10,978 nucleotides of DNA from an uncultured cyanobacterium. Lineage in GTDB: Bacteria > Cyanobacteriota > Cyanobacteriia > Cyanobacteriales > Geitlerinemataceae. The position numbers were made by a program, and so were the translations under genes. Under the pieces are notes generated by a model. It searched no databases and was not told the origin of the DNA. It saw nothing but the letters and a program-made list of their open reading frames with translations. Shown in pieces: positions 1 through 6,102 of the stretch (its first letter is position 1; every line of letters begins with the position of its first letter). Where the stretch lies: positions 1 through 10,978 of the forward strand of contig CAKZKB010000532.1 of the NCBI GenBank assembly GCA_937121005.1. The letters run 5' to 3'.

Positions 1-999
1 CGCCGCCAACTGGAGCGATCGACCCCTTTACAATTTTCCCCGCAAGAGAATTTAGCCGATCTGTTCGAGCAGTTGGCAGCTTGGCAACAACCGCCCTCAA
101 AAGGGGACGACGGTTCGTTTCTACCCTTTTTATCTCAAAAACCGCCCTCAGTGGCCGATTTAGCCATGTTAGGCGACTTTTGGCTGCCCGAAGCCGTCGA
201 TCGCCAACTCCTGCAAGCCATAGACGCAGATCTGCTGTCTCCTCTCAGTAACGATCCCATCGACTGGAACGAGTTACTGCGGCGCGACGATCGCCTCTGG
301 GGTGCGCCCTACCGTTGGGGGCCTTTGGTTATCGCCTACCGCACGGACAAATTTGCGACTCTGGGTTGGACTCCTTCCGACTGGGGGGATCTGTGGAAAC
401 CAGAACTGCGCCGCCGCATTTCCTTTCCCGATAGCGCCCGCGTTACCATTGGTACGGCGCTGAAACGGTTAGGCGCATCCTACAACAGCGAAAATTTAGA
501 TGCAGTGCCCGAACTGGAAGACACGCTGCGCCAACTGCAATCTCAGGTGAAATTGTACAGTTCCGATGCCTATTTGCCACCCTTGCTGTTGGGGGATACC
601 TGGGCGGCGGTGGGTTGGTCGGCTGATGTGCTATCGTTACCTCAATATGGCAAAACCATTGGGGCGATCGTGCCGCGATCGGGAACAGCCCTGTGGGCCG
701 ATCTGTGGGTGCGTCCGGCGCAAGCAACAACCGAGTCGGAGTTGTGGCGAAAGTGGGTACAATTTTGTTGGCAACCAGAAATCGCAGCCCGTTTGTCGGT
801 GTTGACGGGAGGGGCTTCTCCGGTATTGGCGGGGGTAGAGGGGGACGATCGCCCCGCCGGGTTGCAAAATCGCCCGGTATTGTATCCCGATCGCCAGGTT
901 TTGCGGCGTAGTGAGTTTTTGTTACCCTTGTCCGATACCGCGATCGCCCAGTATTTAGATTTGTGGGTTGCCATGCGATCGGATCGAATCGCCTCTTAA
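1..999 (+). CDS. PotD-like extracellular solute-binding protein of an ABC transporter (5' end off window)
   Basis: The frame is open from the first base of the window, so the true start and any signal peptide lie to the left; 332 residues are visible. The product resembles periplasmic solute-binding proteins of the spermidine/putrescine (PotD) superfamily as found in cyanobacteria. Features seen are a 'WGAPYRWGPLVIAYRTDK' stretch followed by 'GWTPSDWGDLWKPELRRRIS', typical of the hinge and second lobe, and a late 'LTGGASPVL' segment. Family members normally run about 350-400 residues, so only the signal peptide and first strands are probably missing. No permease or ATPase gene is next to it; a cell-wall peptidase follows 26 nt downstream and could be co-transcribed. 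The substrate cannot be read from the sequence; polyamine is only the family default. The fold class is fairly certain, the ligand is not. Confidence 0.8.
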   Translation, partial: RRQLERSTPLQFSPQENLADLFEQLAAWQQPPSKGDDGSFLPFLSQKPPSVADLAMLGDFWLPEAVDRQLLQAIDADLLSPLSNDPIDWNELLRRDDRLWGAPYRWGPLVIAYRTDKFATLGWTPSDWGDLWKPELRRRISFPDSARVTIGTALKRLGASYNSENLDAVPELEDTLRQLQSQVKLYSSDAYLPPLLLGDTWAAVGWSADVLSLPQYGKTIGAIVPRSGTALWADLWVRPAQATTESELWRKWVQFCWQPEIAARLSVLTGGASPVLAGVEGDDRPAGLQNRPVLYPDRQVLRRSEFLLPLSDTAIAQYLDLWVAMRSDRIAS

Positions 1000-1025
1000 C
1001 CGTAAAATTCCCTTCTGCGTCTACC

Positions 1026-1868
1026 ATGAACGTTCGCTTTTTGCCCGTCGTCATTGCCCTGTGCGTCCACAGTATCGCGATCGCGACTCCTGTTAGGGCG
1101 CAGGAAGATTCCCCGTGCGATCGTCCCGTCCTCTCCCGGTTGACCCGCCATAGAGTGGTTGCGGGTGAAACCCTCGACAGCATTGCCGATCGCTACGGTA
1201 TCGAGCCGACCACGATCGTCGGTCTCAATTCTAACCTGCAAGGGAGCAATCGTGTCAGTCCCGGCCAAGAAATTTTAATCCCCCCCTTCGACGGAATTCG
1301 CGTCAACGTTCCGCCTGGGGCCACTTGGAACGATCTGGCCGCCCGCTACGGGGTGCGGGCCGATGTTTTGTTTGAGGTCAACGGCTGTCAAATGCCCGGT
1401 GACGTGGCGTTTATCCCCGGAACCAACTGGTCGCCGATCGAAAACGATACCCGTCCGGTGGCGCGATCGCAGCATCCTCTAGACGAGGGCAGCCCGGTGC
1501 TGTTAGGCTACGGTTGGGTGTTTCATCCCCCCAGCAACCGGGTGATTTTTCATAGCGGTTGGGACTTGGAAGCGGCGGTCGGTACGTCGGTACGGGCCAC
1601 GGACGCGGGGACGGTGGCTTTCGCCGGACAGCAGGGAGTCTACGGAAATTTAATCGTCATCAACCACCAACACGGCCGCCAAACCCGCTACGCTCATTTA
1701 GAGACCATGGCGGTACGGGAGGGACAAGAAGTGCGATCGGGCCAGGTTATCGGGACAGTCGGCCAAACTGGGGAACCGGATATGGAAGCGGCCCACTTAC
1801 ACTTCGAGGTGCGATCGAATAGCGATCTCGGTTGGGTGGCCGAAGATCCGCGATCGTACTTGCGATAA
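1026..1868 (+). CDS. Secreted LysM - M23 family peptidoglycan endopeptidase
   Basis: Predicted 280-residue exported murein hydrolase. Residues 1-25 form a signal peptide (hydrophobic 'FLPVVIALCVHSIAIATPV' then a VRA-type cleavage site). A LysM domain covers about 41-87 ('VVAGETLDSIADRYGIEP…'), and a weaker LysM-like unit covers about 91-131. The M23/LytM domain covers about 160-278. By comparison with LytM the zinc ligands are His176 and Asp180 (HSGWD) and His259 (HLHFEVR), with His224 (YAHL) and His257 as catalytic histidines. All are present, so the enzyme should be active rather than an EnvC-like activator. I chose ATG 1026 because it places the signal peptide at the N-terminus; an upstream start at 963 would overlap the preceding gene and bury it. 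No clear Shine-Dalgarno is visible. Cys31 and Cys121 are the only mature-region cysteines and could pair. Family certain; the exact bond cut is inferred. Confidence 0.9.
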   Translation: MNVRFLPVVIALCVHSIAIATPVRAQEDSPCDRPVLSRLTRHRVVAGETLDSIADRYGIEPTTIVGLNSNLQGSNRVSPGQEILIPPFDGIRVNVPPGATWNDLAARYGVRADVLFEVNGCQMPGDVAFIPGTNWSPIENDTRPVARSQHPLDEGSPVLLGYGWVFHPPSNRVIFHSGWDLEAAVGTSVRATDAGTVAFAGQQGVYGNLIVINHQHGRQTRYAHLETMAVREGQEVRSGQVIGTVGQTGEPDMEAAHLHFEVRSNSDLGWVAEDPRSYLR

Positions 1869-1965
1869 CCGCCCGGCCTCGATCGATGGCGCGTTTGTGT
1901 GGGAAGATAGTTAAGCTAGTCGAGCGCTGCTCTGTTTTCCCGGCGGCGAGTTCAGTTCCATATAG

Positions 1966-1977
1966 AGGAGAAAGAAG
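1966..1977 (+). promoter_or_regulatory. Purine-rich Shine-Dalgarno region of ftrV
   Basis: AGGAGAAAGAAG lies 6 to 18 nt before the ATG at 1984. It is the clearest ribosome-binding region on the + strand here and fixes the ftrV start, although the AGGAG core sits a little far upstream (13 nt gap). Confidence 0.5.
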
Positions 1978-1983
1978 TCACTG

Positions 1984-2211
1984 ATGAATGTAGGCGATCG
2001 CGTTCGCGTCAAAGAGTCGGTTACGGTTTACCATCATCCCGAGCATCGCAACGACCCCTTCGATCTCAAAGGTAGCGAAGGTGAAATTATTGCCATTGTC
2101 CGCGAGTGGCAAGGACGACCCGTTAGTGCTAATCTGCCTGTCTTGGTTCGGTTTAGCAAGCGATTTAAGGCTCATTTCCGGGACAACGAGGTTGAGGTTA
2201 TTTCGAGTTAA
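1984..2211 (+). CDS. ftrV: Ferredoxin-thioredoxin reductase, variable (alpha) chain
   Basis: 75-residue FtrV, the small SH3-like barrel subunit that clamps over the catalytic FTR chain. It lets photosynthetic electrons pass from ferredoxin through a 4Fe-4S cluster and a disulfide to thioredoxin. Recognised from 'MNVGDRVRVKESVTVYHHPE', the 'FDLKGSEGEI' turn, 'EWQGRPVSANLPVLVRF' and the 'KAHFRDNEVEVI' end, all characteristic of cyanobacterial FtrV. Length matches the free-standing cyanobacterial form; plant versions carry extra N-terminal sequence. The protein has no cysteine, as expected for the non-catalytic subunit. The catalytic chain gene is not in this window, which is common. The gene stands alone between a secreted peptidase and a convergent 2H phosphoesterase, with a probable terminator just downstream, so it is likely a monocistronic unit. 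Confidence 0.95.
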   Translation: MNVGDRVRVKESVTVYHHPEHRNDPFDLKGSEGEIIAIVREWQGRPVSANLPVLVRFSKRFKAHFRDNEVEVISS

Positions 2212-2221
2212 ACTTAAGGTT

Positions 2222-2249
2222 GGGGATGCGATCGCGCGTCCCTCTTTCT
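2222..2249 (+). terminator. Probable intrinsic terminator after ftrV
   Basis: GGGATGCG (2223-2230) pairs with CGCGTCCC (2235-2242) across a 4-nt loop, with one G-U pair, followed by TCTTTCT. It starts 11 nt after the ftrV stop. The loop region contains a HIP1 octamer, so part of the symmetry comes from that motif, and the T-tract is interrupted. Confidence 0.5.
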
Positions 2250-2255
2250 AGGATG

Positions 2256-2801
2256 CTATATTCTAAACGGGAAGTCGCGCAAAATATGCCAGCGGCCGCT
2301 ATGATGTTCTAGGAGGGTTAGCCGATCGACGGTGAAATCTCGCTGAAACGATCGCGCTTCAAATTCTGGCCAGGCCACCTTAAAGGCTTTTTTGCTTAAA
2401 TCTTTAAATGCGACCGTCATGTGGGGCGAAAACGAACGTCCCTCGTCGCGCGAATCGCGGATCTGCAAGCGATCGCCGAGAAAATAAACCAGTTCTTCGC
2501 GAATGCCCATCAATTCGGGGGTTTTAATAACGTTAACATAAATGACGCGCGGTGGGAAGGCACCAAACCCGCGCAAGCGCACGGTAAAAGAAGCGCGATC
2601 GCGCCCGAATTCTGTTAAGCTGTTCTCGACAATGCCAATATTTTCTTCTGGGTAGCGAAATGGAGGATAGAGGGTGATATGCGGAGGCGATCGTAGGGCG
2701 TGGACAGCGTTATGGCGATCGGCAAACTGTTGTTTGCAGCGCGTCACCTCCTCGGCAATATCCGATGGGGGTAACAAGGCGATAAAATAGAGTCTCTCCA
2801 T
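2256..2801 (-). CDS. 2H phosphoesterase, 2'-5' RNA ligase / LigT-ThpR family
   Basis: 181-residue protein with the two signature H-x-T-x motifs of the 2H phosphoesterase superfamily: His41-Ile-Thr-Leu (in 'PPHITLYPPF') and His127-Met-Thr-Val (in 'SPHMTVAFKD'). In this family the two histidines act together on 2',3'-cyclic phosphate or 2'-5' linked RNA ends. Length matches typical bacterial members (about 175-190). The likely start is ATG 2801: it gives the usual 'MERLYFIALLPP' beginning, and a TGAGG sits 6 nt before it. An in-frame ATG at 2813 would add four residues, and that ATG overlaps the ribosome-binding sequence. The gene is convergent with ftrV and downstream of a repeat-bearing spacer after queF. 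The cellular substrate is unknown; tRNA end repair or cyclic-phosphate turnover are the family possibilities. Confidence 0.88.
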   Translation of the reverse strand: MERLYFIALLPPSDIAEEVTRCKQQFADRHNAVHALRSPPHITLYPPFRYPEENIGIVENSLTEFGRDRASFTVRLRGFGAFPPRVIYVNVIKTPELMGIREELVYFLGDRLQIRDSRDEGRSFSPHMTVAFKDLSKKAFKVAWPEFEARSFQRDFTVDRLTLLEHHSGRWHILRDFPFRI

Positions 2802-2852
2802 CGAGAACCTCATTCTAGCTGCTGGTGGGGACGATCGCGCTACCGCGATCCT

Positions 2853-2861
2853 ATTATACCA
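2853..2861 (-). promoter_or_regulatory. Extended -10 promoter candidate for the 2H phosphoesterase gene
   Basis: On the minus strand TGG-TATAAT forms an extended -10 element, with a predicted start near 2846 and a leader of about 45 nt. No matching -35 box is visible because the palindromic repeat at 2875-2902 occupies that position. The call rests on the consensus match alone. Confidence 0.45.
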
Positions 2862-2874
2862 TTTTCCGAAAATT

Positions 2875-2902
2875 GTAGGGGCGATTCGCGAATCGCCCCT
2901 AC
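2875..2902. repeat. 28-bp perfect palindrome, cyanobacterial small dispersed repeat (copy 1)
   Basis: The half-site GTAGGGGCGATTCG is followed immediately by its exact reverse complement, with no loop. An identical 28-bp element occurs at 6061-6088. On the minus strand it is followed by AATTTT and could help end queF transcription. Confidence 0.85.
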
Positions 2903-2910
2903 TTCGGATT

Positions 2911-2929
2911 GGGCAAACGCCGTTTGCCC
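2911..2929. repeat. Variant palindrome of the same repeat type, left end decayed
   Basis: GGGCAAACG and CGTTTGCCC flank a single C. The right side continues CCCCTACA as in the other copies, but the left side reads GGATTGGGC instead of TGTAGGGGC. It lies 8 bp from copy 1, so the two palindromes form a pair in the queF to 2H-phosphoesterase gap (2802-3007). Apart from the promoter candidate I see nothing else in that gap. Confidence 0.7.
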
Positions 2930-3007
2930 CTACATAGACGTTTCCATGCGTTGCATTAATTCTGGAAATTGGTATTAGAAGCCAGGGGAGGAAAACCTCG
3001 ACGATTC

Positions 3008-3406
3008 TTATTTTTTGTGCTCCACTTCGATAACCGTATGGACGTTCCCGCGTGGAGAAAAATCGGCTTTTACCTTCAGTTCCAACGGATCGGACGCTGC
3101 CACAAGATCGTCTAAAATTTGGTTGGCTGCTTCTTCGTGGGAAATGCAGCGATCGCGGTAACTGTTAATATACAGCTTGATGGCTTTGAGTTCGACAACG
3201 CGATCGTCGGGAATGTAACTGACGTAAATGGTAGCAAAGTCGGGATAGCCGGAAAAGGGACATTTACAAGTGAATTCCGGTAAGGTAATGTTAATGGTAT
3301 AGCGTCGCCCCACGCGCGGGTTAGGGAAGGTAATCAATTCCCCTGCCTCGATTTGGCGTTCGCCGTATTTCATCTCGGTATCCGTGTCAGTTTGAGAAAC
3401 AGTCAT
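3008..3406 (-). CDS. queF: NADPH-dependent preQ1 (7-cyano-7-deazaguanine) reductase
   Basis: 132-residue single-domain (type I, YkvM-like) QueF of the tunnelling fold. It reduces the nitrile of preQ0 to the aminomethyl group of preQ1 in tRNA queuosine biosynthesis. The catalytic cysteine and aspartate are Cys49 and Asp56 in 'CPFSGYPD', and the QueF motif is 'ELKAIKLYINSYRDR', which binds NADPH and substrate. 'NPRVGRRYTINITLPEFTC' before it is also typical. The ATG at 3406 is preferred; a TTG at 3418 would add only four atypical residues. No Shine-Dalgarno is obvious. Other queuosine genes (queC, queD, queE) are absent here, so the gene is isolated. I found no preQ1 riboswitch in the leader; transcription probably starts from the promoter at 3494-3522. 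Confidence 0.95.
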   Translation of the reverse strand: MTVSQTDTDTEMKYGERQIEAGELITFPNPRVGRRYTINITLPEFTCKCPFSGYPDFATIYVSYIPDDRVVELKAIKLYINSYRDRCISHEEAANQILDDLVAASDPLELKVKADFSPRGNVHTVIEVEHKK

Positions 3407-3430
3407 ATCAACGAACAATTGAGCATTACT

Positions 3431-3455
3431 GTAGGGTGGGTATTGCCAGCCCTAC
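3431..3455. repeat. Imperfect GTAGGGTGGG hairpin repeat in the queF leader
   Basis: GTAGGGTGG (3431-3439) pairs with CCA and CCCTAC (3446-3455) around a short loop, with one bulged G. It looks like a worn copy of a common cyanobacterial palindromic repeat. The five T's that follow (3456-3460) would make a terminator only for + strand transcripts, and no + strand gene needs one here. If the promoter upstream is real, the hairpin lies in the queF 5' leader. Confidence 0.5.
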
Positions 3456-3493
3456 TTTTTACAGCCATATTGAATTGTACCTGAATACTTACA

Positions 3494-3522
3494 ATTATAG
3501 ATTGTTTGAGGCGATCGGTCAA
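3494..3522 (-). promoter_or_regulatory. Sigma-70-type promoter for queF
   Basis: On the minus strand TTGACC (3517-3522) and TATAAT (3494-3499) are separated by exactly 17 nt, matching 11 of the 12 consensus positions. The predicted start is near 3487, giving a leader of about 80 nt. The -35 box overlaps the stop codon of the DUF1361 gene, so queF need not depend on read-through from it. Confidence 0.65.
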
Positions 3523-4289
3523 CTCAGTAATAGCAGCACCGCTCGATCGACGAATTTGACAAGGACATAAAGAATGGCAATAGTTATAAAAGTGACCGCG
3601 ATCGCCACCGGGAAAAATTGCTGTGCCAAATCGCTAACCATACCCGCCATAACTGCATCGGGTTGAGTCACCAGATCCCAAGTATTCCAGCGTTGGAAGC
3701 GTCCTAAATAAATGCCGATCGCGCAGAGAAAATGGAGGCCCAACTCGACCGGGACGATCGCTTTTTTCCAGCCGCGATCGCGCAATGTCTCCCCCAACGC
3801 CATCAGCGACAGGGTATAGGCTTGAAACCCGATCGCCATAAAGATAAAATATTGGGGAATGAGGACGAACGCCACAATCCAGGTAGAATAACCTTGACGA
3901 ACGTCGCGGACAAAATGGATAATATCGGTGAGGACGTAGGGCGCATTAGGGAGGAAGGCGACAAACACGGCAAATCCTAACCACCACACCAGAAAACGCG
4001 ATCGCCTCCAAAGGGAAAGGAATGTCACCGCGATCGCCATGCCCCAAAAAAGCGGATATTGAAGCAAGCGAGATCCGATCGCGATCGCCATGTCTAAATG
4101 AGGAAACAACATCGCCGCCGTCAACCCGACAATTCCCCAACGCCACCCCCGCGATCGCGGTTTGCCAAACAAAGGGATACTCAGCACCAGGGGAATCAAT
4201 GCTAAAAACAGGTTCCACGCCATCCACAAGGCATTTTTTTGCCAGACTTGGAAAATGATGTCGAGGCGATCGCCAATTGTGTCTATCAT
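3519..4289 (-). CDS. DUF1361 family multi-pass membrane protein
   Basis: 256-residue integral membrane protein with about seven hydrophobic segments (roughly 18-40, 48-65, 78-93, 97-113, 136-165, 177-196 and 226-247). Family marks seen are 'NALWMAWNLFLALIPLVLS' near the N-terminus, 'FLPNAPYVLTDIIHF' in the middle and 'GIYLGRFQRWNTWDL' near the end, all typical of DUF1361. No biochemical function is established for the family that I know of, and no catalytic motif is obvious; the conserved polar patches could face one side of the membrane. The start is ATG 4289, supported by a promoter at 4316-4344 that leaves a leader of about 20 nt. The frame stays open upstream for another 73 codons, but that stretch is antisense to the yjbQ-family gene. 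The gene is divergent from that neighbour and upstream of queF. Confidence 0.87.
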   Translation of the reverse strand: MIDTIGDRLDIIFQVWQKNALWMAWNLFLALIPLVLSIPLFGKPRSRGWRWGIVGLTAAMLFPHLDMAIAIGSRLLQYPLFWGMAIAVTFLSLWRRSRFLVWWLGFAVFVAFLPNAPYVLTDIIHFVRDVRQGYSTWIVAFVLIPQYFIFMAIGFQAYTLSLMALGETLRDRGWKKAIVPVELGLHFLCAIGIYLGRFQRWNTWDLVTQPDAVMAGMVSDLAQQFFPVAIAVTFITIAILYVLVKFVDRAVLLLLS

Positions 4290-4315
4290 AGAAAATCGAA
4301 CGGGCCAGCATCTTG

Positions 4316-4344
4316 ATTCTAGCCCGAAAATAATGGCATCTGAA
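4316..4344 (-). promoter_or_regulatory. Promoter candidate for the DUF1361 gene
   Basis: On the minus strand TTCAGA (4339-4344) and TAGAAT (4316-4321) are separated by 17 nt (4 of 6 and 5 of 6 consensus bases). The predicted start near 4309 is 20 nt before ATG 4289. The -35 box abuts the tandem HIP1 sequence at 4346-4359. Confidence 0.5.
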
Positions 4345-4373
4345 GGCGATCGCGATCGCTTTGGAAAACTCAC

Positions 4374-4811
4374 ATGAAAATTATCAACCACCTCTTCCAC
4401 CTCAAAACCGGCGACGGCATCAAAATCTACAATATCACGCCGCAAATTGAAGAGCGAACGAGTCGCAGCCAAATTACCAACGGACAGGCGATCGTCTTTT
4501 CTCGCCATACCACCACCGCGATCGCCATCAACGAAAACGAAGAACGCCTGTTTGCCGATCTCGTCGATTATTTAGAAAAACTCGCCCCCCCCAACGCCCC
4601 CTACCTGCACAACGACTTACACCTGCGAGACGTGCCCCCCGACGAACCGGAGAATGCCCACTCCCACCTGATGGCGATAACATTAAGTACCAGCGAAGTC
4701 ATTCCGATCGCCGAAGGCAAGCTGGCATTAGGCAAGTGGCAATCGGTGTTACTCTTAGAATTAGACGGCCCGCGAGAACGAGAAGTTTTCGTACAACTGA
4801 GTGGAGTTTAA
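4374..4811 (+). CDS. YjbQ / UPF0047 family protein (annotated as secondary thiamine-phosphate synthase)
   Basis: 145-residue protein of the YjbQ (UPF0047) family, a compact beta-sandwich that forms trimers. Family motifs in order are 'FSRHTTTAIAINENE' (42-56, with His45 and Glu55), 'NDLHLR' (80-85), 'ENAHSHL' (93-99, with His96 and His98) and 'GKLALGKWQSVLLLELDGPR' (115-134). The histidines and acidic residues form the conserved pocket. E. coli YjbQ can replace ThiE weakly, hence the database name 'secondary thiamine-phosphate synthase', but the true role of the family is unsettled. Length is normal (about 135-145). No other thiamine gene is nearby. The gene starts 84 nt from the divergent DUF1361 gene; no clear Shine-Dalgarno or promoter of its own is visible. 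Confidence 0.92.
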   Translation: MKIINHLFHLKTGDGIKIYNITPQIEERTSRSQITNGQAIVFSRHTTTAIAINENEERLFADLVDYLEKLAPPNAPYLHNDLHLRDVPPDEPENAHSHLMAITLSTSEVIPIAEGKLALGKWQSVLLLELDGPREREVFVQLSGV

Positions 4812-4966
4812 ACCTCGGGTTGCGTTAACTTTAGTTAAAACTTGCGTCAGAAGTGACACAGATTACAGTTTCTTGGCGATCGCAATGATACATTGAGATT
4901 GTGAGGGAATTCGGTATTGCATCGCTTCCCGCTCAATGCGTCCCCCCAACCGAGCAGGTCAGTTTT

Positions 4967-5200
4967 ATGCTTCCTACCTACGCGATCGCGCTGCTCGTCA
5001 CTATAGCAGCAGTCTGGTGGTTTCGTCAAACCTCTGAAGACATTTATTCCGTTCTGGCTGGTGCTGTTGCCGCGATCGGTTTTATTATCGGCTTTGCGAC
5101 CGCTCCTTTATTAATCAAGTTTGGTATTGTACTCCTTTTGTTGGCGCTAGAAAAACGCCATCTCGACTCCCAACGTCGTCGTAACACTTGCGCTCGTTAA
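4967..5200 (+). CDS. Small three-helix membrane protein of unknown function
   Basis: 77-residue hydrophobic protein I do not recognise as a named family. Three likely membrane segments lie at about 4-19 ('TYAIALLVTIAAVWWF'), 28-44 and 47-61. A short polar link 'RQTSEDIYSV' joins the first two, and the tail 63-77 is basic ('KRHLDSQRRRNTCAR'). The positive-inside rule puts the tail in the cytoplasm. ATG 4967 has an AGG 8 nt upstream. A GTG at 4901 would add 22 residues lacking hydrophobic character, so I reject it. The 155-nt gap before it holds an AT-rich inverted repeat (TTAACT/AGTTAA at 4825-4838) but no convincing promoter. A palindromic repeat follows. It is probably a conserved cyanobacterial small membrane protein; no function can be assigned. 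Confidence 0.7.
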   Translation: MLPTYAIALLVTIAAVWWFRQTSEDIYSVLAGAVAAIGFIIGFATAPLLIKFGIVLLLLALEKRHLDSQRRRNTCAR

Positions 5201-5237
5201 GGACGATCTAGACCAAAACTGCTTTACATCCATTGTA

Positions 5238-5258
5238 GGGGCGAACGGCGTTCGCCCC
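5238..5258. repeat. GGGGCGAACG palindrome of the same dispersed repeat type
   Basis: GGGGCGAACG and CGTTCGCCCC flank a single G. The left flank TGTAG is kept, but the right flank reads CATGG rather than CTACA, so the copy is worn on one side. It lies between two convergent genes, the small membrane protein and the pirin gene, in a 120-bp gap that shows nothing else. Confidence 0.75.
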
Positions 5259-5320
5259 ATGGAAGGTTTGAAGAAGTGGAATTTAACACGATCGCTATCC
5301 GGCCAATAATCCCTCAAACA

Positions 5321-6019
5321 TTATGCCAGATCGAACAGCAGCAATTCAGTATCCGCGATCGCGGCTATTTCCAGATGCTTTTCGTTGCTGACGGCGGCTG
5401 CATCGCCCGTCATTAACGACTTGCCGTTGAAGGTGACATCGCCTTGGATAACTTGCACCCAAACATGGCGATCGTCTCCAATATTATACTCGATTTGCTT
5501 GCCTGCCGACAGCAAACTGGCATAAATTTCGGCATCTTGATGAATTGTTACCGAACCGTCGCGTCCGTCGCCAGATACCACCAGGCGCAAGCGATCGCGT
5601 TTCTCCTCGGGTGCGTAGGTTTTCTGTTCGTAACTGGGGGTTAAACTGGCGCGATCGGGTAAAATCCAAATTTGCAAAAGGCGCAACGGATCGACATCGG
5701 ATGCGTTATACTCGCTATGGACGATACCCGTTCCCGCACTCATGCGCTGCACGTCACCGGGTCGAATAATGGCACGATTTCCCGCACTATCTTGATGTTC
5801 GATCGCCCCTTCCAAGGCGTAGGAAATAATTTCCATATCGCGATGGGGATGAGCCCCAAAACCGCGCCCCGGACTGATACAATCTTCGTTGATAACGCGC
5901 AGTGTTCTAAATCCCATGTGTTGGCGATCGTAGTAGTTGGCAAACGAAAAGGTATGATAAGAATCGAGCCAACCATGATTGACGCGACCGCGTTCTTCAG
6001 ATTTGCGAATGGTAATCAT
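5321..6019 (-). CDS. Pirin family protein (YhhW-like bicupin)
   Basis: 232-residue cytosolic bicupin close in length to E. coli YhhW (231), which has quercetin 2,3-dioxygenase activity in vitro. The metal site of the N-terminal cupin is intact and falls at the same numbers as YhhW: His57 and His59 ('GAHPHRDMEI'), His101 and Glu103 ('GTGIVHSEYN'). The pirin opening 'HTFSFANYYD…MGFRTLRVIN' is also present. The C-terminal cupin (about 140-232) lacks metal ligands, as usual. Bacterial pirins are linked to oxidative stress and quinone or flavonoid chemistry; the physiological substrate here is unknown. The gene lies 83 nt downstream of the CDGSH gene on the same strand and has no obvious promoter or nearby Shine-Dalgarno of its own, so co-transcription is plausible. 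A perfect palindrome separates the two. Confidence 0.93.
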   Translation of the reverse strand: MITIRKSEERGRVNHGWLDSYHTFSFANYYDRQHMGFRTLRVINEDCISPGRGFGAHPHRDMEIISYALEGAIEHQDSAGNRAIIRPGDVQRMSAGTGIVHSEYNASDVDPLRLLQIWILPDRASLTPSYEQKTYAPEEKRDRLRLVVSGDGRDGSVTIHQDAEIYASLLSAGKQIEYNIGDDRHVWVQVIQGDVTFNGKSLMTGDAAAVSNEKHLEIAAIADTELLLFDLA

Positions 6020-6059
6020 CTGTTTTGGTAGTGGGTAATTATTCGGTAATGTTCTCCTG

Positions 6060-6089
6060 TGTAGGGGCGATTCGCGAATCGCCCCTACA
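6060..6089. repeat. 30-bp perfect palindrome, dispersed repeat (copy 2)
   Basis: Its 28-bp core (6061-6088) is identical to 2875-2902, and one more T/A pair extends it to 30 bp. It lies between the CDGSH and pirin genes, where an RNA copy would fold into a very stable hairpin and might reduce read-through into pirin or protect the upstream mRNA end. Confidence 0.85.
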
Positions 6090-6102
6090 TCGTATCGTAA
6101 AC

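Noticed and set aside
443..1183. A 246-codon minus-strand open frame across the solute-binding and peptidase genes
   Set aside because: It is antisense to two well-supported genes, rich in Arg, Pro and Thr as expected from a shadow frame of GC-rich coding sequence, and has no recognisable domain.
2875..2929. A CRISPR-like or phage attachment structure from the paired palindromes
   Set aside because: Only two unequal palindromes are present, with no regular spacers, cas genes or integrase; dispersed small repeats explain them.
3431..3460. Hairpin plus T-run as an intrinsic terminator
   Set aside because: The T-run is on the + strand, where no gene is transcribed towards it; the flanking genes are both on the minus strand. 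It is better read as a repeat remnant.
4290..4508. A 73-residue N-terminal extension of the DUF1361 protein
   Set aside because: It is antisense to the yjbQ-family gene, lies upstream of the probable promoter, and the family begins near ATG 4289.
4901..4966. GTG start adding 22 residues to the small membrane protein
   Set aside because: The extension has no hydrophobic or conserved character, and the ATG at 4967 has a ribosome-binding AGG at good spacing.
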